A DNA stretch of 64,000 nucleotides from Drosophila miranda (GCF_003369915.1 NC_046675.1:24924001-24988000), one strand, 5' to 3'; shown: positions 48,075 through 60,578, numbered from the stretch's first letter. Translations and numbers: made by a program. Notes: generated from the letters alone by a model not told the origin.

Positions 48075-50413
48075 TTTTAGTTAAGAAGAATCCACATAAA
48101 TTTCAAATAAATTACCAGGCTTAACGAGAATATCAAATGGAATTTGGCCTCTTTCTATCGGTCTATATTTTGACCCTATTTCAGTCAGCAAAATGCAAAA
48201 ATTATTCAATCGAGTTTACTTACTATCTGTCTTCTGTTGGCTGCTGAAATATTATTGCTATTCTATCTGAAATTATGTCTCTCCCTTTATCCTAATTTCA
48301 GGAATAATAGTTTTAGTACCATTCCTAGTCTTAAGCATTTTAAAGATTAAAACACTGGCGTAGATTCCTCCTGTGTTGGGGGAAATATATTTGAGACAAT
48401 ACCAATTAATTCATAGCTTCATGTGAGGTTGACTCTTCTGTTTCATGTGCAATCACTGCTTTAATTTAAGCTACTAAACAGACTCTGGATAAATTCATTG
48501 ATCAATTCATCTAGGTTCCATCTTGCACACAAAATATTCAGTAAACCAAATAAATTCCCACTTGATTATCAGATTAACCCTTGCTCTCCCCATAAGCGAT
48601 CAATATAATAATTTAAGGACCCAAGACCAACTTCTTGTCAGTCTTTTATATATCCTTTTTGCGCCAGTACCTTGTCGTGCATGCATATTGCTGCCTGTGG
48701 CTCTGGGTTTTGGCTATGGCTCCGCCTCGGGCCCAGCTACTGGTGAAAAATAAATACATTTAAATGTATAAAACTCTCTCTTGGCCATGGCGATGGCTGG
48801 CGCGATGGCAATGGCTCTGGGAGAAAGGCAAACAGAAGTGATGTAAAAATATGCGTTGCATACTTTGCAGCGCCAATGTAAATTTCCTCCTTGCCATCCG
48901 GGGCTTTGTCTTCAGGTCCTGCCTGCCTGCCGTCTTCTGTTTTTCGTCTGCTGCCGCCGGCTGTTGACTTTGGCCTGACAAAATATTGCTACCATTTCAG
49001 AAACGTTGAAGATGTAGACAACACTGTGGCAGAATCTGGGAGCTATGAGCTGGAGTTGGGATCCGGAGCTGGACACAAGAGCTGGGAGCCGAAGCTGGGG
49101 CAACTGGACATGAGCACGTGCCAGGAGAGTACAAGGACGGACAACGACGACGACTGTCTTCCACTGATTAAAACGATGCGTCCTCGTGACAGCGATTTTT
49201 TCTCGTTAAATCCTTAAATGTCGCTTCGTTTATCGTGAGCTTTGTTTTTTAACTTTGCCAGCGCTACCCCTGTCCATTCCATTCATCCATCGGCTCCCAA
49301 TGGTGGTCCCTCTGGTGTGTCTCCCTCAGAGCTCAAGCGATAATTTATGCATATATCCATGGTGATTTATGACATTATCCATCCCTGCCCTGCCTCAATG
49401 CCACCAGCTCCTTTGTGTGCTCAATGGCTCAGCATTTCTTATGCATAGTTCTGGAACGAACAGCACTGGACTGCACAGCAGTGGAGTGGATAGAACTGGG
49501 GACACCGCACAATTAGCTGTGGGAAAAATGAGCAGCAAACAGAAAGGATATTCACCAGCTAAAGCCCAAGCCAAAGTCAAATATCTTTAACTCTGAACTT
49601 CCTTTAAGTCTTTCGAAACTTTTCCATGTAAAAAGAGAAAAAAGTCAAGAAGAAATCTGTGCACTGGCAAAGTGCCGGCTAGAAACTTTTCAGATTTGTC
49701 ATATGCACATCTCCAAGCTAATATTCCCCGAGCTGGGGGCCACATGAGTTATGACTTATGACGGGGCTCCAGCTCCAGTTAGGTGAGATTTGGAAAGACA
49801 GGGCATCTAGGCTGACAGCTTAATTATGGCAGTCAAGAGAGCTTCCTTCGGGCGGCTTTTTAATTAACTGCGAAAACTAGGGAAAAGCCCAAAAATTATA
49901 TTAAAATTGTTCTGAGAGAAATATCAACTTTATTTATTGGTGAGATATGCTCGGATCGGATTCTTGTGCAGTTTTCGGCCTGAACTTTGATTTCAGGTTG
50001 GGTGAGCAACGAAACTTTATTCAGACAAAATCATAAACTTGCTAAACAACTTTCGTTGCAATCAATGAACAATTTTCAAATAAAAATTTTTTTTCTTCTC
50101 TCCAGCCTGGAGACGAATTTATGCAATTAAGTGATTTAATTTGATTAGGTTCATGCCAACAAAAGGAAGAGCCAATAGTCAACAGGCACCAAACCGACAG
50201 AAGAACAAAGCCAAGGCCAAAAAGCAGGGAATTAGCAGCCGAATCAGAGGCCAAAAGTGGAGAAAAATTGTGCTTTTCAGGCTCGTATACTAGTAATTCC
50301 GTCTGGCCCTAGGGCAGAGGAAACAGGAGTCGCTGAAACGAAGAGCGAAATGAAGGAACACGCATTGACGGGAGACTAGCTAATAAAAATCACTCATACG
50401 CAATGTGGGACAA

Positions 50414-50431
50414 CAGCAGCAGCAGCAGCAG
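50414..50431. repeat. (CAG)6 repeat
   Basis: Six CAG units in non-coding sequence. Confidence 0.85.
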
Positions 50432-51950
50432 CAATAGGAAACTCCCAATCCAATCCCCACTCTCTGGACAAGTTTCAAATGCTACTTGTAACTTTGTTAC
50501 AACAACCCCGAACACCGAGCACAGTACGAGTAAATGTTAAAAGTTCTCTTGTTCTGTTTGTGCAAGAAATGGCTAAAGTTTTCTTTTATTTTTGCTGTAT
50601 TTTGTACTTTGTACCCAGCAAACTCTCTTGGCCAATGCCAACGTCTCGTTGAGAACCCTTTTCTCCTGCACTTTCACCCTGTTTCCCACTCATTTACGCA
50701 CTCAGTCTTTGGTCGGGCAGTCAGTCAGCCAGTAAATCATTCTAGGGGAACCACAGACTTCCCAATGTCTTATTCCGCTGTCTTGTCTCAAGTGCTGATT
50801 GCCTTTTGCCATTGTTGTAGCTGCTGATGTCGCCCTCCGGGCGTCCTGCTCTTCTCATGTGTCCGTGATTGTGGATTATGTGAAATTATCGAATATATCC
50901 GGGATTATACCCATTGTTCCTTCCTCCCAATCCTTCTCAGAGCTACTTATTTACCAAGTATGTATATCTGTATAGATTTGATGTCCAATTGGTCGTCACG
51001 ATTGGGTTCGAATCAATTAAATTAAGCTGAAAGCATTTTTATTTCGTTTCCATGGCCACATGGCCATCATTAATTGCTGTAGATTCTTCTGGATTCCCTT
51101 AAATTCTTTGACTTAAAATTCCATTTTTAGTCTTGCAATCGCAGTCCCATCGGAGGAGCAGCAGCATCCATTGCAAATGTCTGAGCCATTTGCATAGAGT
51201 TTTGTGTCTGGGGGAGGCAAAAGTTTTATGTTAGCAACGAAGTACGATAATTTGCAGCAGTTACAATATTTCATGGAATATCTCTGTGCTTCTGCTGCTG
51301 CTGCCGCAGAACTTCAATAAAGTAGCAGCAATAAAAAAGGGAGAAGGATTTTCCCCACTCTCCCTCCTTCTTTTTTCTGTATTTTGACAACCGCAAAAGT
51401 ACCAAAAATAACAGAATAGAAATTTCAATCATTCCTTTGGCCATATTTTGTGCCAAATGTCAATGACTGGAAATTTGTCAACGGAAGCAATTGTACAATT
51501 GCATAAGTTCTGCTAAATACGAATACATCTGTATAAATAAATATGCAATGTGACTCGCCTTTGTTTGATATGGATCCGAGTCTTTGTCAGTGTTCTCCCT
51601 GCTCCTGCTTTTGTGGCCACTCAACGCTAATGGACTTTAAAGTGTGTTCTCAAGCATTCACTGCCAGAAACCGCCTCAAAAACAGACAGTGGATATCGGC
51701 AAAGTTTCCACGAAAGTGCTCTCCCAGCATTCTTGTCGCACATATCACGCATACGCCCCTTTGCAGTCGTTGGAACAGATCCAAATGCAATCCGAATCCG
51801 CAAGAAGTGATCCGCCAGCAGCTGGCAAAATAATATACTGCCAGTCCCAACACCAACACCAAACACCAAACCCAATCACAATTACAATCTCTCTTTGCCG
51901 TCTCTGACTCTGACTCTTTGACCAAGCAAAAAACTCTTTGGTGGCTCGTT

Positions 51951-52073
51951 ATTATACCCCCTACTGTTTGTGAAGTGGGTATATTGATTTAATGAGGAAG
52001 TATGCATGCTCTTTTTACTCTGAAATGATCATTTCTACGTTTATAGATACAGGGTATATTATAGTCGCAACAC
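51951..52073. mobile_element. Short Helitron-like (DINE-1 type) fragment
   Basis: Begins TATTATACCCCCTACTG, with GTGGGTATATTGATTT completing the terminal hairpin, and ends ACAGGGTATATTATAGTCGC, like the two ends of DINE-1 elements. At about 120 bp the interior is deleted. Confidence 0.5.
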
Positions 52074-54977
52074 AACACACAACCTTTATTCCTATCTTTT
52101 TTTCCTAATTTTCTAAATGGCTTTCATTTGGTGGGCATGCAAGGAGCAGCAACCAAACGACTTTCGGCATGTGTGAGTGGCTGGGTCTCCGTGTTAATTA
52201 GCAATATCAAGAGCACTTAAATTTGATACAGATTATAACACCGAAAGTTGCTCCTTCCCCAGAATCAGAAGCAGAGTCTCTGCTCCCAGTCTCTGCTGGT
52301 GGTGTGTGTGTGTTTTCTTTGTTCTCCAGCCGAACTCTCAAGTTGCTCATTTGGGGAGCTGGCTGATTGTGTTTGCGGCTGAGTTGGCCATTCGATTTGC
52401 AACTTGTGGGCCATGCTTAGAGCTCGTACTCTCTGAGCTCGGGCTCCGAATGCAGCAGTAGCAGCAGCCAGAAATAGTTAGCAGTTGTTACACAAATTGT
52501 GCACGCTTTAAGATTTAAGAAATTTCGGACCTTAGCCTTATTTAAAGTGCATCAGGCTGTAGTCCAGTGCCCGAATCAAAAAGGCATTACCAGAGAAGGA
52601 AGTGCGAAGGAGAAAAGAAAACTAAATGCACATTTAACAATAAATGAGCAACGTTTTTTGAAATTAACTTTCAACAACATGTGTTGAAATGCATTTATCT
52701 TCCGCTCTCATAAGGAGGCCTCCCAACTCCCAACAAAACTCAGTTTAACAACTAGGAAAAGAAATCCTCGAACAAAAACAAGGGGAAAAAGGGGAAAATG
52801 GAAAGGTGGAAATTAATTTGAGCCAGAAAGAGGAGGGAAGTGGAAATTATGAGAAGCTGCCAAATTGTGCTAAATGAGCCCGGGCAAGTGGAAATTAAAA
52901 AGGAACCCCGGAAAGAGGGGAACAGTCTTCCAGTCATATCCCATTCCACATCCCTGGCAGTGCCACTGTCTGCCTCTGGCCCTGGAGCCACTTGCATTAT
53001 GATTGCATCATTTGGGGCTAATTTGCATTTAAATACTTGGCTCTGTTATTGTTCGAGTGCAGCATGGAAACTTTTTCCAGGAGCAGGACTCACGGTCCCA
53101 GTCCCGAGGCCACTTTGGACAAAGTTATGCCAAGTCAAGAATATCACGAAAAAATGTCCTGCCGTGGCCGGACAACTTCTGTTAATGCGTTTGAATAATG
53201 AATGGTTGAAGGGGGTAAAGGGGAAAAGGGGTATCGGTATGAGGACCGGGACCGGGACCGGTTGCACCTTGGATACGTTCGTCCTCTCCTGCGTATAAAA
53301 TCCCCTTAGTCCTTAGATAACAATGTACAAACTGGCGCCGTCGGCGTCCAGCCCATGATGGTCATTATTTAAGGCGTCCGTCCGATGCAGCAAAGCGAAA
53401 ACTGAGAAGTGGAGAAAGACGTGGGGAGAACTGAGCAGCAGAGAAGAGAAGAACCAGGAGAACTGGTACTCGGCCATCTGCCTTGGTGAGGAAAAAGCAA
53501 CGCGAAGATTTATTGAACGCCAAATGAATCATTTCTCTCTTTCTCCCTCTTGCTCTCGCAACTCTTTGGCGCTGAAACTTGGTACCGTACCTCCGAATGG
53601 GAGGAGGGCGACTGCCTCTTGGCAAGGGGTTGCCATTGCCCCTTCATTTCGTCGCACTTTTAATAACTTCTATAAAAGTTTCATGTCTCTCGGTGGCAGC
53701 AAACTTGCATGCCACTGCAACTGCAACAGAGCAAAAAGTTTGCGTGTGTTTGGCACTTGAAACTTTGCTTTTCGCGAGATCAAAAAAGTATGGCCTCGAA
53801 AAGGGGGGCTACATATATACATTTATATATGTATATGTAGATATGTGTACATGCAAAAGCAAAATCAGTGGAAAATAATCTCGTCAAGTATTTAAAGTGA
53901 CATTAAAAAATATTGAAAAACTCGATAAATACTTGCTAAGTATGCTGGATGCTGCCGGGCGGATAATCTTCCAGGGAAATGAAATAGTTAGGTGGGGCTG
54001 ATACGTTTCTGGCCGAGCGCAGCGGTGCGTATACGTGTTGCAGCCTTATATAAGTGGCTCCAACTTCCTTGAAAATAGTTGCTCTGCAAGTGTTTGCATT
54101 CAGACTTAAAGCGCTGAAAGTTAAATGAGTTATAGCCCAAAGCAAAGTAGATTTAATCGGGGAAAACAGAAGGAAACTTTCGTGTAGCGTAGTGTAGAAC
54201 CAATTTAAGATAGCAGCTAGATTGCTTTACCACAATTGGTTAGAACTTTCCCAACCATCAAAGCCAAATAAATTCCCCTCAAGTGAGATGAAAATGCATC
54301 TCATTTCCATCTGCATCTGTCACCACAAATGTGTTGGCACAGATCACACATATTTTCATTGCGTTTCATTAATTTCATTCATTTTCGGCAATTACTTTTG
54401 CGGTGCACCCAAAGTCAATTTGTGTGTGTGTCTGCTCATCCAGAGGCAACTCGAGATCTGCGAGAACGCGACGCTATCATCAGAGATAGCTGTTGCTGCC
54501 TCTGTGGCAGCTTATTCAGTTCAAGCAATTGATTTGCCAATTTGCCAAATAAACAGAGATACGGAGTGACAGAGTTCAACAGGAATATTTGCCTCAGTGA
54601 ATCAGTCCATCAATTACCGACACAAGGAACCTGGAACCAGTACTGTCTGACAGACACACACACAGGCATACATTTGGCCAAATGGAAAGCTGTATCCCTG
54701 GCAGCTTCTACTGGTAATTGGGGAATGGGCCACAGTTTTAATTAGCCAACGCAATTGAGTGATTGCTTAAATGAATCGAATCATTTTTGTTGTACGAGTA
54801 CGAGTACCTGCCTCAAAGATACCGTATCGTACTCGTATCTTTCGGAACAACTGCTGACAACTGTTTGAACAGTTGTTTATGATTGCTATTCATCAGAAAC
54901 TTTCTATGGGTTGAACTCTCATTCTCTCTCTCTCTATAGATGCTTTTGTTGCCAATGGGGTCAGGTGAGATATGTGG

Positions 54978-55049
54978 GCCTCTTTAGCTCAGTGGCAGAG
55001 CACTGGTCTTGTAAACCAGGGGCCGTGAGTTCAATTCTCACAAGAGGCA
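54978..55049 (+). tRNA. tRNA-Thr (anticodon TGT)
   Basis: A 72-nt sequence folds into a full cloverleaf. The acceptor stem is GCCTCTT/AAGAGGC with discriminator A. The D arm is GCTC/GAGC, and the anticodon arm CTGGT/ACCAG has loop CTTGTAA, so the anticodon is TGT, reading ACA (Thr). The T arm is GTGAG/CTCAC with loop TTCAATT. The A box (TAGCTCAGTGG) and B box region are intact, no intron is present, and CCA is not encoded, as in eukaryotes. A run of 12 T follows as the RNA polymerase III terminator. All stems pair without mismatch, so it looks functional. Confidence 0.96.
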
Positions 55050-55053
55050 TGAC

Positions 55054-55065
55054 TTTTTTTTTTTT
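55054..55065 (+). terminator. RNA polymerase III T-run terminator
   Basis: Twelve consecutive T begin 5 nt after the tRNA 3' end. Confidence 0.85.
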
Positions 55066-56286
55066 GGTATTTCTCCCCTAGCAATTTGATGTGTTGCACA
55101 AATTTCAAGCATGATTGAGCTGCTGCAGCCCGGCATTTTCTAGGTCTTCAATCAGGCAATGACATTTCCGATATTTGACTTACGCAGGCGGATCGTAGCC
55201 CAAACCCCATTTCCCTTTCCCAGACATGACAAGTCAATTGACAGACAGCAACAATTTTGTCTGTTCCTGCTCCTGCTTCTGCTCCAACGGCTGGTACCTT
55301 CCCCTTTCTCCTGGCTCCTGCCACACAGAGATGCAATAATTTGCGATGCCGGGGCTTCCCCGTGACAGGCACCGACACGCACACGGCCTGAACCGCATGC
55401 CGAACGATTCACTTCCGCCGAGATCCTTTGCCAACTTCATCATGCGCATATTCACAGTTCATAAAATTGAATGGGGAATGGGAATGGGTCCAGAGATTGG
55501 GGCATACTCGTACAGAGGAAGAGCTCTGCCTGACAGCGGCTCAGCAAATCGAAATAAAAATTTATGTGCACATGTTTGAATTTATTGCCCCGTCTTTGGG
55601 TAGCCTGCTCCTATGCCATGCCATGCCATGCCATTGGGAGGACCCCAATTGCGAATCCTTCGTGGCGTTTGCGTGTGCAAATGTTATTCAATCGAATGTG
55701 AAATCATATGAATGATGCTGCTCTCACTGCTCTCCACTCATAAACATTTTATTTACCTTTAATTTCGTGAAAAGCTTCTTTTTGTACGGCGCCAGAGATT
55801 TATTCCCACCTCTGGTGCTTCTCCAATTCTCACTGCAAAATGCTATGCGTGCGATTTTTATGACTAAATAAAATGATTTTTTTATGCCCATGGAATGGGC
55901 ATGGGGGTGGTCCCTCAGTCCCATCTCTTGACGCAAAATGGCAATTCTTTGTTTGCCCAAAGAAAGTGTTTAGCCATAAACAAGCAGCGACACAATTTCA
56001 GCTGATTTATGACCGAAAAACCCCACTCCAATGCATTGGCATATAATATTTTTATAACGAAATTGATGTGATGGCAGGGTTAATCAAATTCTGTTGTCGG
56101 GAATTGTATTTGAGGGGTTCTTTGGGTAATATTTGAAGAGGTCTTTGACCAACGATTAATGGAGATTCATGGAGTTTGTAAAATCAATTAACAATGCTTG
56201 AATGTCATTACTTTTGAGTACCAAATAACCGCAAGGAAACAAAGAAAAATATGGAAAAAATTTGTGCTTATTTTTCATTAAATTTC
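55066..56286. other. Intergenic between tRNA-Thr and acyl-CoA synthetase 3' end
   Basis: Unique sequence with a (CCATG)4 run at 55613–55634 and one TACTCGTA (55505). No exon is supported. Confidence 0.4.
55613..55634. repeat. CCATG pentamer repeat
   Basis: Four tandem ATGCC/CCATG units. Confidence 0.8.
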
Positions 56287-56292
56287 TTTATT
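56287..56292 (-). terminator. Poly(A) signal for the acyl-CoA synthetase
   Basis: AATAAA on the minus strand about 185 nt after the stop codon; no closer signal is visible. Confidence 0.45.
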
Positions 56293-56475
56293 TGAGGAAT
56301 GCATAAAATCCAATACGAATTAAATTCTGAGCTTTTCTGAGTAGCGAAAGTTGTCATCAACGAACAACCAGAAACCATTCGAAAAGCACAATCAAATGCA
56401 TCAGTAATTCCTCTAACTTAACAAATATATATTGGATAGTAGTATAAAATATTCCACAGTATTCATCGGCAGTGT

Positions 56476-58342
56476 TCACTTTTTGGAGAGGGCCAGGAAC
56501 AGATCGCGGGCGTAGCGGCGCACAGCCTTGCCGTTATGGTTCTGTGGGATCTCGTCAGCGAACTGTACCCCGGCGCGGAGCTGCTTCTGAGTGTCCGGCA
56601 GACGTTTGGCCACATGATCCTTGATTTGCTGAGCGGTAATATTGGCGTCCTTCTCCCTGACGATCAGGGCCCCCCCAGCATCGCCCTGGGTCTCATCATA
56701 TATGCCCACGACACAGACGCGCTTAACCTCCGGCAGCTCGAGGATGACATTCTCCACCTCGGTGGGCCAGAACTGGAGTCCCTTCCACTTGAGTACCTCC
56801 TTCTTGCGGTCGGTGATGTACAAGAAGTCGTCCTCGTCAAAGTAGCCCATGTCCCCGGTGTGGAACCAGCCATCTTCGTCCTGCATCACACGAGTGGCCT
56901 CCGGATCGCCGTAGTAGCCGTTCCACGAGTACCCATTGTGGGCGTAGATCTCGCCCGTCTGGTTGTACCCCAGATTGTTGCCATCATCGTCGACAATGCG
57001 GAGCTGCATGTTGGGCAAAGGATTGCCTGCGGCTGTCAGCTTGGCATGGCCGTGATTGAAGACCATGAAGCCCACCTCCGTCATGCCGTAGGCGGAGTTG
57101 AAGATGGCGTTCTTGGCCAACGACTGGATGCGCTGGAGCGTGGCCTGTGTCATGCGTCCGCCACCAAAGTTGAACTTGGTCAAACTGGCCAGAGCCTCGG
57201 GCGTCGCCTCGGGGCAGTCGGCCAGGGAGCAGAAGTGCTCCGGCGGGATGAGGGCATAGGTGATCTTGTACTTCTCCACCAGATACACAAAGTAATCGGG
57301 ACTGAAGGGCTTGCTGCTGATGATGCGGGTGCAGCCATTCACGGTGCTGAAAATAGAGGCCCACAGACCCGTGATCCAGTCCAGACTGGCCGAAATGAAG
57401 ATGGTATCGTAGCCATTCACAAAACTGTTTGGGAGTTGGTAAAGATCAGAGTTAGTAGTGGTCTCGTCACAATGAAGAATTGCCAATGTTCTTACGACGT
57501 CTCTTGGATGAGAATCTCGTTGGAGACACACACAGCCTTGGGCATTCCCGTAGTTCCTGAAGAGCAGAGGATAGCCAGGGTCTGATTTGGTCCATCCCTC
57601 AGCGGTTCCGGCCTAAATGGGATCAGGATGGTGACAATATTGATCGAGGTAGTGACCTACTTACTGGTAAAAGAATTCAGTTTTGGTGGGCTCCAGCAGA
57701 TCTTGAATAGTGAGCACTCCCTCAACGGAACCGGTGAGCGTTATGATTTCTGGCTTGAAATCCGAGGTAGCGGAATATAGTTTATCATAGTTGCAAGCAT
57801 CACAGAAGACCAGCTTGGGCTTTGAGATATTATAAAGATGCTTGATGGTTGCTATACAACGTGGAGTAAAAATCAGAAACGGTTTTTGGGAGTTAATCGA
57901 TTTCGCCTTGAATTTATATTCCTTTTGAATACTAACATTCTTCAAGCACTGGATTTGCTGACTGGAAGGGTGTGCAATTGAACAGACATCCCACAGCTGT
58001 GGGCATCACATACGTGGTGTTCTTGGCGCTGATGCCGATGACATCGGTGTAGGTCAAGCCACGTTTCTTCAACTGCTGGGCAATGCGGATGGCCCAGGTG
58101 AGAGCCTCCTGGAAGGTAACTTCCACCTCCTCAGTGTCCGAGATCTATGGGACCACAATCCTTTTAGAGCAGTCCCCAACAAGAACTCACTGATCACTTA
58201 CCTGGCAGACATTCTTTGGCCAATTTCTCATGTTCTTGAAGATGATCTTTCCCAACGAGGTGTCGGGCTTGTAGTCGCACCTAAGCTGGATGCCCTTCCA
58301 GATCCGCTTCTCCGCATCGTAGCTGCAGGGTAACTTTGCCAT
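56476..58342 (-). CDS. Acyl-CoA synthetase / luciferase-like AMP-forming ligase
   Basis: Five exons on the minus strand (58342–58202, 58144–57937, 57851–57665, 57612–57496, 57424–56476) join in frame to 533 aa, with introns of 57, 85, 52 and 71 nt. The protein is a complete ANL-superfamily enzyme that activates a carboxylate (probably a fatty acid) with ATP to an acyl-adenylate, then acyl-CoA. Motifs in order: P-loop SSGTTGMPK (196–204), YGMTE, the adenylate-binding GWFHTGD, hinge DRKKEVLKWKG, and the C-terminal catalytic Lys in NGKAVRR (Lys517). Length fits the family. It ends in LALSKK, not the peroxisomal SKL of many relatives, so location is uncertain. Start is the ATG at 58342 (MAKLPCSYDAEKRIWKG). 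I recall D. melanogaster CG4830 as a similar enzyme, numbered close to eIF3d2 (CG4810), which would suggest conserved neighbourhood; not verified. A TATA box and GATA cluster precede it. Confidence 0.92.
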
Positions 58343-58431
58343 TTTTTTTTTTTTTTTTGATACTGAAATTAAATCACTGGACACGCGAACGAGCTGCAAC
58401 TATCTATGCAGCTCTGGCCAGGGAAGGGCTA

Positions 58432-58437
58432 CTTATA
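58432..58437 (-). promoter_or_regulatory. TATA box of the acyl-CoA synthetase gene
   Basis: TATAAG on the minus strand, about 95 nt upstream of the ATG. It predicts a start near 58405 and a short leader ending in a run of A just before the ATG (plus-strand T run 58343–58359). Confidence 0.5.
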
Positions 58438-58483
58438 AAGACGCTTCCCCATGGCACATGCCCCATGCCCATGCCCCTTGCAG

Positions 58484-58764
58484 CTTATCGCCCACGGAAC
58501 GATAAGCATAGCCTAGGTTAAGTGCAAGTTATCAATGAAAGCCAGCGAATATAGATAAAAGGCATTGACACGAGTCAAAGAAAATACGAATAAATGTATT
58601 CATATTTATCATCTGATAGATTCAATGGCGCTCTTTAATTGAAGGTTTGTCCTTTGCGGCGATAAGAGTGATTAAATTTTAATACCATTGCCCAGTCAAT
58701 GGCAACAACCATCCCTTATTGCCATACATTTTATCTTTGTTCCGTTGAGAAATTCCCCTTTATC
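58484..58764. promoter_or_regulatory. Cluster of GATA-factor sites upstream of the acyl-CoA synthetase
   Basis: Within 280 bp upstream of the TATA box there are at least seven GATAA or TTATC cores: CTTATCG 58484, CGATAAG 58500, GTTATCA 58528, AGATAAA 58553, TTTATCA 58605, CGATAAG 58660 and TTTATCT 58730, with another TTTATCA near 58758. The first two form an inverted pair. In flies, dense GATA sites close to promoters of digestive and lipid genes are read by midgut or fat-body GATA factors. Such expression is inferred here. Confidence 0.5.
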
Positions 58765-60556
58765 AGTGGCATCTTATGTAACACTTAGTATTGTAATTTT
58801 TGTGGTAAAATTAAAGCGGAAGATGGAATATATTTAGTTTAATAACATCATTTTTTAATGGGCTAGCCTCATTTATTGCTCAGAGTATGCAGACAAATAT
58901 ATATAAATTATGCAATGTAGGACCTAATATCTTAAACTATAGCGTATTCCACGTTCGTTATATGCATAATATCCGTATTCTGTACTTTGCACCAGCTTTA
59001 GAGTATACCTCATGACTTCTAAATTGTTGATTATATTCCGAATGGAAAACTTTCGTAGTTCCTTCATAAATTTTAATTAGTCACCACGGGATTATCGACA
59101 CGAGCGCTCTAAGTGTTCACTAGCTGTGCAAGCCATTTAAAAGTATATTTAGACGCGATCCCCCCCGCCATATCAGCAGATTTCGATATGAATACTACAT
59201 GATATCCCATTAAGGCGACCCGTTTCCGAGGCTGATTGCCAATTCGGTGCAATTGAATGGGTCTGCTTTCGCGTTGCCTTCTGCTGCTGGGGTTCCATTC
59301 CATTCAGATTTCATTCGTATTTTTCTTTCCTTTTTGTTGCATTTCCCTGCCGTGCGGCTGACGAAAAAGTTGCTGCAGCGAAAACCTTTATTTAAATACC
59401 TTGGCGTAAAGTTCTCTCTCAAGATATTTGCAAACATCTGTTTCCTGGTTTTTGCAGCCACGGCAGCAGGCAGTGAAAATCAACTTCCCGTTCCCGAGTG
59501 GTACGTGAACTAAAACCCAATTCTGTGGCAGAGGCTCCTCCTGATGATGAAGTTCCGTTGCGGTCTTTCATACATCCTTTCCTGAGACGACCTCTTACTA
59601 CTCTTCAAGCAAGGTTACCTGCACTCTATTCTATAGATTGCTCGTCCTTTACCTATTAAGATAAATACAATATCTTCTTATATTGTAAATAAACTCGTAA
59701 CATAGGTCCGAAATTCAATTCAGTTCACGTGTTTTCTTACTCGCTATCTTATCCCTAACGCTATCTTAACCTTTATGCAGTAACGTTTAAATATCGAAAA
59801 CTGTCCACACGGGGAAGACGTCACGTCACCAAATCATTGTCTGGAAATTATATAAAATATATTCACTTGAGTGAGCTGAAAAAGAGGAAGTGGTTTATCT
59901 GCTACGGAATATCTTTCAGGGTATTCCCTAGTTTGGTTTTCCCATGCAAAGTTTTTTTCTTTTTGTGGCATGAATGGAACCATTTTTTATTCGATTTTTG
60001 AGCGGCTTCAAGAGACTGCCTACTTGTGCGAGATAAGGCTATTCGCGGTCTTAGTTTGTTGTGATGGCCATTCTTAATAGCTAACTAGCAGGCTACTATT
60101 GTATGAGGGAACTACTATAAGTGTACACTGAGGGAAGTGGCCTTCTTCGCCATCTTCTGTCATCTGATTCGGTCTAATTCTCAGATTGTGGATGTATGTA
60201 TTCCAAAATAACCAGCAATAGCCAAAACAATAATTTCCAGGCGAAAATAAGATTGTTATGAAAACGCACTTGGAGATACTTTATTTTCTCAGCTTTCGGA
60301 GGTTGGTTAAGGTACTTAATATCTAAGAAGTTTGATTCTAGGCAAAGATTAGATAGTTTAGATAGCGAGCTTGTTTTAACATGCATTTCATTGGATCATA
60401 TTGAACGTAGCTCATGTTTTGAGTTCCAAGAATTGTTCATAGAGAAATTTGTATGGGTGGCTTTTTGCTGAGTGGATTTCTTTTTGATTTCTATCTCTGT
60501 GATTTGAGGCTGTCCTGCCCGTCTTTCTCTTCGTCCTTCTGCTGGCTGCGCAACTT

Positions 60557-60578
60557 ATTCGCATTCGCATTCGCATTC
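60557..60578. repeat. ATTCGC hexamer repeat
   Basis: Three and a half tandem ATTCGC units. Confidence 0.8.

Larger units (their letters stand above)
48112..54977. other. 6.9 kb without a supported protein gene
   Basis: AT-rich unique DNA with (CAG)6 at 50414–50431, a small Helitron-like fragment at 51951–52073, a GT-rich run near 54420–54432 and TACGAGTA motifs at 50525, 54793, 54799 and 54830. A splice-acceptor-like site near 48998 followed by an open frame was considered and not accepted. No exon is supported. Confidence 0.4.

Noticed and set aside
48891..49217. Acceptor-like site near 48998 followed by an acidic open frame
   Set aside because: The apparent exon is built of GAGCTGG-type simple repeats, with no upstream partner and no poly(A) signal.
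51000..51020. GGTTCGAATC, a tRNA B-box-like sequence
   Set aside because: No cloverleaf or A box can be formed around it.
57425..57531. Continuation of the last acyl-CoA synthetase exon upstream in the same frame
   Set aside because: The residues do not match the family; a consensus donor and acceptor and correct phase place an intron at 57425–57495.
56536..57585. 349-codon plus-strand frame opposite the acyl-CoA synthetase
   Set aside because: Antisense shadow of a gene with all catalytic motifs on the minus strand.
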